The notes below the pieces were generated by a model. That model was given only the letters and a program-made list of their open reading frames with translations, did not search any database and was not told where the DNA came from. Of a stretch of 38,676 bases of DNA, positions 9,423 to 17,503 are shown piece after piece. The stretch's first letter is position 1, and each line of letters starts with the position of its first letter. The DNA comes from an uncultured bacterium (GTDB taxonomy: Bacteria > Bacillota > Clostridia > Lachnospirales > Lachnospiraceae): the NCBI GenBank assembly GCA_945949875.1, contig CAMFGH010000015.1, forward strand, positions 1 through 38,676, read 5' to 3'. The translations under genes were made by a program, and so were the position numbers.

Positions 9423-10448
9423 ATGAAGATTGTTGTACTGGCAGGTGGAATCAGTACAGAAAGAGATGTGTCTTTGAGTTCAGGAACCAAAGCATACAAG
9501 GCATTAAAGAAAAATGGACATCAGGTGATCATATTGGATGTCTTTCTGGGATACGAAGGAGAAGACTGGAACAGCGTTTTTGAACAGAAATATGATTGGG
9601 ATAAAGAAATAGGATTTGTAAATGAAGAAATTCCGGATCTGGAGCAGGTAAAAGCCAAAAGACCGGATTGGAAGAGAAATTTCTTTGGCCCTCATGTAAT
9701 AGAAATATGCCAGCTGGCTGATGTGGTCTTTATGGCACTGCATGGAGAAAATGGCGAGAACGGTAAGATACAGGCTTATTTTGATCTGATGGGTATCCGC
9801 TATACGGGAACGGATTATGCCAGCTCAGCAATGGCCATGAATAAGAGCATTGCAAAAGATATTTTCGGTTATTATCACATTCCGACACCGGCAGGCATCA
9901 GCATAAAAAAAGGAGAATCCATAAAGAAAATCCCTTATCCCTGTGTGGTTAAGGCGTGCTCCGGAGGTTCCAGTGTAGGTGTGGGAATGGCAAATAATGA
10001 TGAAGAATTCGAAAAGGCCTTAGAAGAAGCTTTTCGTTATGATCAGGAAGTCATTGTGGAGCAATACATAAACGGAAGAGAATTCTCCGTTGGTGTTATG
10101 GACGGAAGGGCACTTCCGGTTATTGAAATCGCACCAAAACAGGGATTTTATGATTATAAGAATAAATATCAGGCCGGAAGTACGGTTGAGACCTGCCCTG
10201 CGGAGCTTTCGGAAGAAAAAACCAGACTGCTCCAGGAAACTGCAGAAAAAGTTTTTGTGGCGCTGAGACTTAAGAACTATGCCCGAATGGATTTCAGGAT
10301 GAACGAAGAGGGAGATATATTCTGCCTGGAGGCTAATACATTGCCGGGCCTTACTCCTACATCCCTTCTGCCCCAGGAAGCGGCTGCGGAGGGGACCAGT
10401 TATGAGGAACTGTGTGAACAGATTATTCAGGCGTCCTTTCGATCATAA
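9423..10448 (+). CDS. ddl: D-alanine--D-alanine ligase
   Basis: Ddl joins two D-alanines with ATP in the cytoplasm for the peptidoglycan stem peptide. The 341-aa protein begins with the family pattern LAGGISTERDVSLSSG. It has the ATP-grasp segments MNKSIAKDIFGYYHIPTPAG, VVKACSGGSSVGVG and VEQYINGREFSVGVM, and the metal/substrate end FCLEANTLPGLTPTSLLP. An AAGGAGG Shine-Dalgarno lies 6 nt before the ATG. murF, the next enzyme using its product, follows 84 bp later, so the two probably form one functional unit. Confidence 0.96.
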   Translation: MKIVVLAGGISTERDVSLSSGTKAYKALKKNGHQVIILDVFLGYEGEDWNSVFEQKYDWDKEIGFVNEEIPDLEQVKAKRPDWKRNFFGPHVIEICQLADVVFMALHGENGENGKIQAYFDLMGIRYTGTDYASSAMAMNKSIAKDIFGYYHIPTPAGISIKKGESIKKIPYPCVVKACSGGSSVGVGMANNDEEFEKALEEAFRYDQEVIVEQYINGREFSVGVMDGRALPVIEIAPKQGFYDYKNKYQAGSTVETCPAELSEEKTRLLQETAEKVFVALRLKNYARMDFRMNEEGDIFCLEANTLPGLTPTSLLPQEAAAEGTSYEELCEQIIQASFRS

Positions 10449-10532
10449 CCATATGAGCAAAAGAAAATGTGGATGGGGCTGAATAGTTAACGTAAATTCT
10501 TCAAGAGGAATCAGGAAAGAGGAGAGAACTTC

Positions 10533-11903
10533 ATGAAAAATATGACATTAGAAAACATTGCCAAAGCCTGCGGAGGACAGCTTTTTGGTAAAATGGAACA
10601 AATGGAAATAGAGCATGTGGTAACAGATTCCCGGCAGGCCGGTAAAAATGACCTGTTTGTGGCGTTAAAGGGCGAAAAGACAGATGGACACAGATTCATT
10701 CCCCAGATACTTGAAAAGGGCGCCGCAGCACTTTGTGAGGTGGCTCCTGAGGGGGCAGAAGGTCCATATATCGTGGTTCCGGATGCACTGAAGGCACTCA
10801 GGGACATTGCGGAATTCTATAGAAGTTTTCTGCAGATACCGATTATAGGTATCACAGGCAGTGTTGGCAAGACCAGCACAAAAGAATGTATTGCCAGTGT
10901 TCTGGCGCAGAAATATTCGGTTCTCAAAACAGAAGGAAATTTCAATAACGAAATCGGGGTGCCGCTTACACTGCTCCGGATCCGGGAAGAGCATCAGGTG
11001 GCAGTGGTGGAAATGGGAATCAATCACTTTGGTGAGATGCACAGACTCAGCAGCATGGTAAAACCCAGCCTGGTGATAATGACCAATATCGGACAGTGTC
11101 ATTTGGAATTCCTGGGTGACAGAGATGGGGTACTGAAAGCAAAATCGGAAATCTTTGATTTCCTGCAGAAAGACGGAACCGTTATCGTCAATGGGGATGA
11201 TGATAAACTGATTACCCTGGAAAAAGTAAACGGAAAACCGGTCGTAACCTATGGAAAAGGAACAGGCAATTCCTGCTATGCGGAAATACTGGAAAACAAA
11301 GGATTATTTGGAACAAAAATGCTCATTCATACACCAAAGGATACCTTTGAAGCCACGATTCCCCTTCCCGGTGAGCATATGATCTATAATGCTCTGGCAG
11401 CAACTGCAGTAGGGATAACCCTTGGGCTTACCGGAGAAGAAATCGCAGCAGGAATCGGAGCGGTGCAGCCCAGTAGTGGAAGATGCAATATCATCTCCTG
11501 TAAGGACAGAGTTCTGATCGATGACTGTTATAATGCCAATCCGGTATCCACCTGTGCAGCCATTGATCTTCTGGAAAAAGCAGATACCAGAAAGGTGGCT
11601 GTTCTGGGAGACATGTTTGAACTGGGAGACGATGAGGCAAAGATGCATGCCCAGGTAGGGGAACATGCAGTGGAAAAAGGAATCGATCTTTTGATCTGCG
11701 TGGGAGAACTGTCAGAGCATATGGCAAAAGCAGCAGAAAGCCTGGCAGAAAAAGAAGGAAAAGCGGTTAAAGTGGTATATTATAAAGAAAAGGACAAAAT
11801 GCTGTCTGAGATAGAAAATCTGCTGGAGCCGGAAGATACCATCCTGATCAAAGCATCCCATGGTATGGGATTTGCAGAAGTGGTTGAAAAACTGAACCTT
11901 TGA
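10533..11903 (+). CDS. murF: UDP-MurNAc-tripeptide--D-alanyl-D-alanine ligase MurF
   Basis: MurF adds D-Ala-D-Ala to the UDP-MurNAc tripeptide, completing the cytoplasmic peptidoglycan precursor. The 456-aa protein has the three Mur-ligase domains. The N-terminal domain includes VTDSRQAGKNDLFVAL. The central ATPase carries the P-loop GITGSVGKTSTKE (residues 106-118), NNEIGVPLTLL and MGINHFGEM. The C-terminal domain includes DDCYNANPVS and LGDMFELG. The length is normal. It lies directly downstream of ddl and ends at a perfect bidirectional terminator shared with the convergent plsC. Confidence 0.97.
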   Translation: MKNMTLENIAKACGGQLFGKMEQMEIEHVVTDSRQAGKNDLFVALKGEKTDGHRFIPQILEKGAAALCEVAPEGAEGPYIVVPDALKALRDIAEFYRSFLQIPIIGITGSVGKTSTKECIASVLAQKYSVLKTEGNFNNEIGVPLTLLRIREEHQVAVVEMGINHFGEMHRLSSMVKPSLVIMTNIGQCHLEFLGDRDGVLKAKSEIFDFLQKDGTVIVNGDDDKLITLEKVNGKPVVTYGKGTGNSCYAEILENKGLFGTKMLIHTPKDTFEATIPLPGEHMIYNALAATAVGITLGLTGEEIAAGIGAVQPSSGRCNIISCKDRVLIDDCYNANPVSTCAAIDLLEKADTRKVAVLGDMFELGDDEAKMHAQVGEHAVEKGIDLLICVGELSEHMAKAAESLAEKEGKAVKVVYYKEKDKMLSEIENLLEPEDTILIKASHGMGFAEVVEKLNL

Positions 11904-11906
11904 TGA

Positions 11907-11947
11907 AAAAAAGAACAAAGAACTTATACAAGTTCTTTGTTCTTTTT
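11907..11947. terminator. Bidirectional terminator between murF and plsC
   Basis: Bases 11907-11924 and 11930-11947 form a perfect 18-bp stem with a 5-nt loop (TATAC). It has A and T runs on both sides, so it can terminate both converging genes. The plsC stop codon (complement of 11924-11926) begins at the top of the stem and runs into the loop. Confidence 0.9.
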
Positions 11948-12655
11948 ATATGTTTCTGAAATGATCGTACGGACTGTCTGGGAAAGAGCTCTTTTTTCTT
12001 CTTTTGACAGCTGGGAGACCTCGATAGGACTGCCATATTCAATGATTACATGGGCTTTACGAATCCAGGGTAAATGATCTTCGAAAACAGCAGCGGAATT
12101 ATTGATGGTCACCGGAATAATGGGACATCCGCTTTTCTCAGCGATCTTAAAGCTTCCATCATGGAAAGGAAGAAGTTCATCGGATTCGGTGTTTCTGGTT
12201 CCTTCCGGGAAAATACAGATGGATATGCCGGATTTTATTTTCTCAATAGCAGTCAGAATCGTTTTCAAACCTTCTTTGATATTCTCACGGTCCAAAAACA
12301 GACAGTGCAGATTCCGCATCCACTGACTCAGGGAAGGGATGCGTTCCATTTCCTTTTTGGCAATATAGCCGGTAGGCCTGGGAACACGAACATAGGTTAA
12401 CACAATATCAAAATAGCTTCGGTGATTCGGAATATATAGAACTGCCCGATCCTTTGGGATATTTTCTTCCCCTATTACAGTTACTTTTGTACCTGCAAAA
12501 AAAATGATAACACGAAAAGCCCAGTTTACAATAGCCAAAGAAGACCTGGTTTTTAAATCTGGATTTAATTTTCCGATGATCCATTCCACAAATTGAATAG
12601 GGAGTGAGATGATTAAAAACAGTACAACAAATAAGAGAATAATAATCAGACGCAT
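11924..12655 (-). CDS. plsC: 1-acyl-sn-glycerol-3-phosphate acyltransferase
   Basis: This 243-aa PlsC-family membrane acyltransferase makes phosphatidic acid from lysophosphatidic acid. It has an N-terminal membrane segment (LIIILLFVVLFLIISLPIQFV is close to the start), the catalytic H-x4-D motif NHRSYFD, the substrate-binding block FPEGTRNTESD, and the PVTINNS segment typical of the family. A GGAGG lies about 8 nt upstream of the ATG on the minus strand. The gene is transcribed towards murF and diverges from pyrC. Family membership is secure; the exact acyl acceptor is inferred. Confidence 0.92.
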   Translation of the reverse strand: MRLIIILLFVVLFLIISLPIQFVEWIIGKLNPDLKTRSSLAIVNWAFRVIIFFAGTKVTVIGEENIPKDRAVLYIPNHRSYFDIVLTYVRVPRPTGYIAKKEMERIPSLSQWMRNLHCLFLDRENIKEGLKTILTAIEKIKSGISICIFPEGTRNTESDELLPFHDGSFKIAEKSGCPIIPVTINNSAAVFEDHLPWIRKAHVIIEYGSPIEVSQLSKEEKRALSQTVRTIISETYKKNKELV

Positions 12656-12699
12656 AATATTCCTCCATAAATTTAAAAAGATAGAGTATGCCTATAGAT

Positions 12700-12727
12700 T
12701 TTACCCATGAAAACAGTGTACTATAAT
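12700..12727 (+). promoter_or_regulatory. Predicted promoter for the pyrC-pyrK-pyrD unit
   Basis: TTTACC (12700-12705) and TATAAT (12722-12727) are 16 bp apart in the divergent plsC/pyrC spacer. No attenuator or PyrR-binding hairpin could be identified in the short leader before 12781. Confidence 0.45.
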
Positions 12728-12780
12728 ATAAATAGCAGATACAAGTAAAATTTATCCCAAAAAGGAGAAATAGAGAGAAA

Positions 12781-14097
12781 ATGTTGTATATAAAAAACGG
12801 ATGTGTGATAGATCCGAAAACAGGACTTGAGAAGACCATGGATATTATCACAAAAGATGATAAAATATGGAAAATGGGAGAGGGACTGGATAAAACAGAG
12901 TTTTTCAGACAGCTTCCCAAACATGAAATGCAGACCATTGATGCAGAGGGATATATAGTGGCACCCGGACTGGTGGATGTTCATGTACACTTCAGGGATC
13001 CCGGATTTACGGAAAAAGAAGATATTTTTACAGGGGCAAAAGCCGCAGCAAGAGGTGGATTTACCAGTGTGGTACTGATGGCCAATACCAATCCGGTAGT
13101 AGACCAGCCTGAGACCCTTCAATATGTACTGGAAAAAGGGAAAAAGACAGCAATCCACGTGTATACCTGCTGTAGTGTAACAGAAGGAATGAAGGGAGAA
13201 AAGCTGACAGACATGGAACAGCTGCACCGGCAGGGCGCAGTTGGTTTCACCGATGATGGGAAGCCGATTCTGGAAGAAAGTGTGGTTCGGGAAGCCATGG
13301 CGGAGTGTGCAAGGCTACAGGTGCCGATCAGCTTTCATGAAGAAGACCCGGCCTATATTAAAGAAAATGGCATTAACGCAGGAGAAGCAGCAGCCTATTA
13401 CAAAATACAGGGCTCTGACCGGATGGCAGAGATCAGCATGGTAAAGAGGGATTTAGAACTGGCCCTCCAGACCAACGCCTGTGTAAACATTCAGCATATC
13501 AGTACAGCGGAAGCCGTGGAAATGATACGGGAAGCCAAAAAAAGAGGCGGAGACATCCATGCAGAGGCAACACCACATCATTTTACCCTGACAGAAGAAG
13601 CAGTAAAAAAATATGGAAGCCTGGCGAAAATGAATCCACCTCTGCGGACGGAAAAAGATAGGGAAGCTATTGTGGCGGGATTGCAGGATGGCACCATAGA
13701 CCTGATTGCCACGGATCATGCTCCTCATACCAGAGCAGAGAAAGCAAAGCCGATTACAGAGGCACCCAGTGGAATCATTGGACTGGAAACAGCCCTGGCG
13801 CTGGGAATAACCGAGCTGGTCAAAACAAAGAAGCTGACGATGATGGAACTGCTTGGGAAAATGACATGGAATCCGGCCCGGATGTATCATCTGGATGCCG
13901 GATATCTGGAAGAAGGAGGACCGGCAGATATGGTCATATTTGATCCGGATTCAACCCAGACCTTCTTTACTTTTTACTCAAAATCATCCAACACACCATT
14001 TGCTGGAAAAACTTGCAAATCGACGGTTGAATATACGATTTCTGATGGAAAAATTGCATATATAGAGTGCATGGGGATGAATGAGCTTGATGATTAG
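12781..14097 (+). CDS. pyrC: Dihydroorotase
   Basis: This zinc amidohydrolase cyclises N-carbamoyl-aspartate to dihydroorotate in pyrimidine synthesis. The 438-aa protein has the metal-binding motif HVHFRDPG (H68, H70), the class I pattern GGFTSVVLMANTNPV, HISTAEAV, EATPHHFTL, and the catalytic-Asp motif ATDHAPH (D312). The length matches class I enzymes. It leads a cluster with pyrK and pyrD; carAB, pyrB, pyrE and pyrF are not in the window. Its upstream Shine-Dalgarno is AAAGGAG. Confidence 0.96.
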   Translation: MLYIKNGCVIDPKTGLEKTMDIITKDDKIWKMGEGLDKTEFFRQLPKHEMQTIDAEGYIVAPGLVDVHVHFRDPGFTEKEDIFTGAKAAARGGFTSVVLMANTNPVVDQPETLQYVLEKGKKTAIHVYTCCSVTEGMKGEKLTDMEQLHRQGAVGFTDDGKPILEESVVREAMAECARLQVPISFHEEDPAYIKENGINAGEAAAYYKIQGSDRMAEISMVKRDLELALQTNACVNIQHISTAEAVEMIREAKKRGGDIHAEATPHHFTLTEEAVKKYGSLAKMNPPLRTEKDREAIVAGLQDGTIDLIATDHAPHTRAEKAKPITEAPSGIIGLETALALGITELVKTKKLTMMELLGKMTWNPARMYHLDAGYLEEGGPADMVIFDPDSTQTFFTFYSKSSNTPFAGKTCKSTVEYTISDGKIAYIECMGMNELDD

Positions 14098-14135
14098 AAA
14101 AATGATAAATCCAGTAAAACAGGGAGGAGTAACAT

Positions 14136-14930
14136 ATGTTATCTAAAAAATGTGGGGTCGCAGAGGTGATTTCTGCTTCAAAATTGGCAACAGGAGTATA
14201 TGAATTGTGGATTCGGACAGAACTGGCAGAAAATGCCAGACCGGGATGCTTTATCGGGGTTTATCCGAAGAATCAGGCCACCCTGTTACCGAGACCCATC
14301 AGTATATGCGAAGTAGACCGGGAGAAAAATGCCCTTCGAATCGTATACCGTATTGCAGGAAAAGGCACAGAAGAATTTTCTGCTTATGCAGCAGGAGACC
14401 GGGTTCGAATCCTCGGTATCCTGGGAAATGGATATCCTCTGCAGGAGGCAGAAGGGAAAACGGTATTTCTCATGGGTGGGGGAATCGGTGTCCCACCGAT
14501 TCTGGAACTTGCAAAAAGCCTGAAAAACTGCAAAAAAATCATTATTTTAGGCTACCGTGACGACGAACTGTTCCTGAAAGAAGACATGGAGCAATATGGA
14601 AAGGTGTATATTGCCACAGAAGATGGTAGCGTAGGGACAAAAGGGAACGTGATGGATGTTATAAATGAACATAAATTAAATGCTGATTTAATTTATACCT
14701 GCGGACCCATACCTATGTTGAAAGCAATCAAGCGGTTTGCCCGGGAAAAACAGATCCCGGCATACCTTTCGCTGGAAGAAAGAATGGCCTGTGGCGTAGG
14801 AGCCTGTCTGGGATGTGTTTGTAAGACCATCCATAAAGATGAACATTCTCATGTGCACAATGCCAGAATATGTACGGACGGCCCTGTTTTTCTGGCAGAA
14901 GATGTTGCCATTTTAGAGGAGGATAAATAG
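14136..14930 (+). CDS. pyrK: Dihydroorotate dehydrogenase electron-transfer subunit PyrK
   Basis: PyrK carries FAD and a [2Fe-2S] cluster and passes electrons from the PyrD-1B active site to NAD+. The 264-aa protein has the FAD-binding LLPRPISICEVD, the NAD-binding MGGGIGVPPILELAKSL, and the cluster motif with C219, C224, C227 and C246 in ERMACGVGACLGC and ARICTDG. An additional Cys (C229) lies just after the motif. GGGAGGAG lies upstream of the start. Its stop codon abuts the pyrD start codon directly, supporting translational coupling in equal amounts. Confidence 0.96.
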   Translation: MLSKKCGVAEVISASKLATGVYELWIRTELAENARPGCFIGVYPKNQATLLPRPISICEVDREKNALRIVYRIAGKGTEEFSAYAAGDRVRILGILGNGYPLQEAEGKTVFLMGGGIGVPPILELAKSLKNCKKIIILGYRDDELFLKEDMEQYGKVYIATEDGSVGTKGNVMDVINEHKLNADLIYTCGPIPMLKAIKRFAREKQIPAYLSLEERMACGVGACLGCVCKTIHKDEHSHVHNARICTDGPVFLAEDVAILEEDK

Positions 14931-15836
14931 ATGAAGACGGAAGTAAGTATTGCAGGAGTATCTTTCAAAAACCCGGTCATGACAGCGTCCGGGACTTTTG
15001 GCTCCGGTATGGAATATGGCGAATTCGTAGATTTAAATAAACTGGGAGCGGTGGTGACCAAAGGGGTTGCCAATGTTCCCTGGCCGGGAAATCCCACCCC
15101 TCGTGTGGCAGAAGTATATGGTGGGATGTTAAATGCCATCGGCCTGCAGAATCCCGGGATTGATGTTTTTCTGGAAAGGGATGTCCCTTTTTTACAGCAG
15201 TATGATACAAAGATTATCGTCAATGTCTGTGGAAAAACCGTAGAAGATTACCTGGAGGTTGTGGACAGATGTAATGATGCCCCGGTAGACATGCTGGAGA
15301 TCAATGTTTCCTGCCCCAATGTAAAAGAAGGGGCCATTGCCTTTGGGCAAAAAGCCGATGCATTGTTTTCGATTACAGACCAGATTAAGAAACATGCTAA
15401 AAAACCGGTAATCATGAAGCTTAGCCCCAATGTTACGGATATTTCGGAAATGGCAAAGGCAGCGGAAGCCGCCGGTGCAGATGCAATTTCCCTGATTAAT
15501 ACCATTACCGGCATGAAAATCGATGTGCATCGCAGACGTTTTGCATTGGCCAATAAGACAGGTGGGTTATCCGGACCGGCCATAAAACCGGTTGCTGTCC
15601 GTATGGTTTATCAGGCATCTCATGCAGTAAAGATTCCGGTGATCGGCATGGGCGGGATAGCAAATGCGGAAGATGCCATTGAGTTTCTCCTTGCAGGCGC
15701 TACTGCTGTTGCAGTGGGTGCCATGAACTTTGTAAATCCCTATACAACAGTGGAAATCGCAGAGGGCATAGAAGCTTATATGCGCAGATACCAGATAGAA
15801 GATATAAATGAGCTGATTGGCGCAGTTGAGGAATAA
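14931..15836 (+). CDS. pyrD: Dihydroorotate dehydrogenase, class 1B catalytic subunit
   Basis: This FMN enzyme oxidises dihydroorotate to orotate and works with PyrK as an NAD-dependent heterotetramer. The 301-aa protein has the family start VSIAGVSFKNPVMTASGTFG, the active-site cysteine C128 in INVSCPNVKEG (Cys rather than the Ser of class 2), the FMN-binding NTITGMKIDVHRR and GGLSGPAIKP, and the C-terminal GMGGI and GATAVAVGA phosphate-binding segments. It begins on the base after the pyrK stop codon. The adjacent pyrK confirms class 1B. A terminator follows at once. Confidence 0.97.
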   Translation: MKTEVSIAGVSFKNPVMTASGTFGSGMEYGEFVDLNKLGAVVTKGVANVPWPGNPTPRVAEVYGGMLNAIGLQNPGIDVFLERDVPFLQQYDTKIIVNVCGKTVEDYLEVVDRCNDAPVDMLEINVSCPNVKEGAIAFGQKADALFSITDQIKKHAKKPVIMKLSPNVTDISEMAKAAEAAGADAISLINTITGMKIDVHRRRFALANKTGGLSGPAIKPVAVRMVYQASHAVKIPVIGMGGIANAEDAIEFLLAGATAVAVGAMNFVNPYTTVEIAEGIEAYMRRYQIEDINELIGAVEE

Positions 15837-15841
15837 TAAAT

Positions 15842-15890
15842 CTCCCTGCCACATACTATGAATAGTAGTAATGTGCAGGGAGGTTTTTTT
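15842..15890 (+). terminator. Terminator after pyrD whose 3' arm contains the next gene's Shine-Dalgarno
   Basis: CTCCCTGC (15842-15849) pairs with GCAGGGAG (15875-15882), with CACAT/ATGTG pairing inside. Seven T residues follow at 15884-15890. The AGGGAGG of the 3' arm is also the only Shine-Dalgarno candidate for the GTG start at 15891, so the two signals overlap. Confidence 0.8.
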
Positions 15891-17429
15891 GTGGAACTGG
15901 AAAACAGCAAAATATGTATGGATGAAATAAAATGCAGGGCCATCAGCCAGATTGCATTGGAAGATGATAAGAATTTACAGGATGATAAACTGGATGTGGG
16001 GAAAATCTTACGTCAAAAAGGCTTTGTGAAACTGGATGAATGCAGGCCTGTAAATGATCATGTGGTTTTAAAGGGAAGACTGCTCTACTGCATTTTATAC
16101 CAGTCTGAGAACGACAATTTACTGGATGCAGTGGAAGGGGAACTGCCCTTTGAGGAACAGGTGATCATGGAAGGAATCGCTTCAGATGATCAGATCACTG
16201 TCGAAATGGATCTGGAAGATCTGACTATCGGTCTTATAAATTCCAGAAAGCTGAGCATCCAGGCAGTACTTAATTTGAATATATATGCGGAAAATATGTG
16301 TGAAATTCCCATGCCCCTTGACATCAAAGAAAGAAGCGGTGTGGAAACCCTGAAAAAGAGTCTGGAAGTGGCCGATCTGGTAGTCATGAAACGGGATGTA
16401 TTCCGTTGGAAGGAGGAATTGGAACTTCCACAGAATTATCCCAATATCGGTATGCTGGTCTGGAAGGAGATTACAGTGCCTGAACTGGAGTTCCGGGCTG
16501 TAGAAGAGAAACTTTTTGTAAAAGGGGAGGTCAAAGCGTTCTTTCTCTACCGTGGAGAACAGGATGGGCAGCTGCAGGTCTTTGTGGCCACCATTCCAAT
16601 CAACGGAAGTCTGGACTGCATGGGCTGCAAGGAGCATATGGTGACAGATGTGACCTGGCGGATCAGCAATGAAGATATTTCTGTAGGAGTGGATTTTGAT
16701 GATGAACAGAGAATGTTCCTGCTGGAAATGTCTCTGGATCTGTATCTGAAACTGTATGAAGAGAAAAAAATAGATATTTTGGCAGACTGCTATGGGACCC
16801 GTGATGAACTGTTTCTGGAAAGAAAAGAAACCTTATATAAAAGTGCCCTGATCCATAGTACAGGCAGATGCAAGTTGAATGAAACCTTAGACCGCAAAGA
16901 ACTGGGCAGTGATGCAAAGCTGGTTTATGCGACAGCTCGTGTGCAAAAAGAATCCATGCAGAAACAGGAAAAAGGAATGGATCTGCTGGGCTCTGTGGAA
17001 GCGGATTTCCTGATGGAAACCGGAGATAAGAATTATGAGCCTCTGCATGTAAGCATGCCATACCACTATCTTATGGAAACTCCGGAAATCGAACCGGAAA
17101 ACATCTGCCATCTGGATATGAATCTGGATCATCTGGGCCTGACGTTAAACGGAGATCAGTGGGAATGCCGGGGAACACTTAATGTAGATCTGGCAGCCTT
17201 TCAGATGGAGCGGGAATACCGGATATGCGATATTGCAGAAGATGATTCGGGTAGTGACGGTACAAAGAAAATGCCCGGTATGGTGGGATATGTGGTAAAG
17301 AAAAATGATACTCTCTGGGATATCGGCAAAAAATTCATGGTTTCATTGGATAGCTTAAAGGAAAACAATGAACTGGTAAAAGAGGAGCTGCATCAGGGAG
17401 AAAAAATCCTGATTGTAAAATCTTTTTGA
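15891..17429 (+). CDS. sipL: SipL-like spore morphogenesis protein (DUF3794 repeats plus LysM)
   Basis: This 512-aa protein resembles clostridial SipL, the functional counterpart of SpoVID. SipL binds SpoIVA and anchors the spore coat on the forespore. Most of the protein is DUF3794-type beta-rich repeats, with recurring patterns such as VVLKGRLLYCILYQ, KLFVKGEVKAFFLYR and ECRGTLNVDLAAF. The last 50 residues form a LysM domain (GYVVKKNDTLWDIGKKF through KILIVKS). The GTG at 15891, 7 nt after AGGGAGG, is the better start. The upstream ATG at 15858 lies inside the pyrD terminator hairpin and has no ribosome-binding site. ispE follows. Confidence 0.8.
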   Translation: MELENSKICMDEIKCRAISQIALEDDKNLQDDKLDVGKILRQKGFVKLDECRPVNDHVVLKGRLLYCILYQSENDNLLDAVEGELPFEEQVIMEGIASDDQITVEMDLEDLTIGLINSRKLSIQAVLNLNIYAENMCEIPMPLDIKERSGVETLKKSLEVADLVVMKRDVFRWKEELELPQNYPNIGMLVWKEITVPELEFRAVEEKLFVKGEVKAFFLYRGEQDGQLQVFVATIPINGSLDCMGCKEHMVTDVTWRISNEDISVGVDFDDEQRMFLLEMSLDLYLKLYEEKKIDILADCYGTRDELFLERKETLYKSALIHSTGRCKLNETLDRKELGSDAKLVYATARVQKESMQKQEKGMDLLGSVEADFLMETGDKNYEPLHVSMPYHYLMETPEIEPENICHLDMNLDHLGLTLNGDQWECRGTLNVDLAAFQMEREYRICDIAEDDSGSDGTKKMPGMVGYVVKKNDTLWDIGKKFMVSLDSLKENNELVKEELHQGEKILIVKSF

Positions 17430-17454
17430 CTCTGACAGATAGATTGTATATAAT
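17426..17454 (+). promoter_or_regulatory. Predicted sigma-A promoter of ispE-gntR
   Basis: TTGACT (17426-17431) and TATAAT (17449-17454) have a 17-bp spacer. The -35 box overlaps the stop codon of sipL. The transcription start would fall near 17461, inside or just before the TTGTATACAA palindrome. Confidence 0.7.
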
Positions 17455-17477
17455 AGAATACAATCTTTGTATACAAT
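17442..17477. promoter_or_regulatory. Candidate GntR operator region at the ispE-gntR promoter
   Basis: Bases 17442-17449 (GATTGTAT) and 17458-17465 (ATACAATC) form an inverted repeat around the -10 box. A second palindrome, TTGTATACAA, lies at 17467-17476. Both are built from the same GTAT/ATAC half-site. Position over the -10 box and start site suits repression, and the gntR gene is the second gene of the operon, so autoregulation is the simplest inference. Confidence 0.5.
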
Positions 17478-17503
17478 ATACATAATCAAGGAGTGAACAG
17501 AGG

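Noticed and set aside
10446-10475. A tiny frame MSKRKCGWG after ddl, similar to a start MSKRKTAE at 38652.
   Set aside because: The first stops after nine codons, and neither has a convincing ribosome-binding site. The second runs off the window and cannot be judged.
12074-12400. A plus-strand open frame within plsC.
   Set aside because: It is antisense to clear PlsC motifs (NHRSYFD, FPEGTRN) with no recognisable product.
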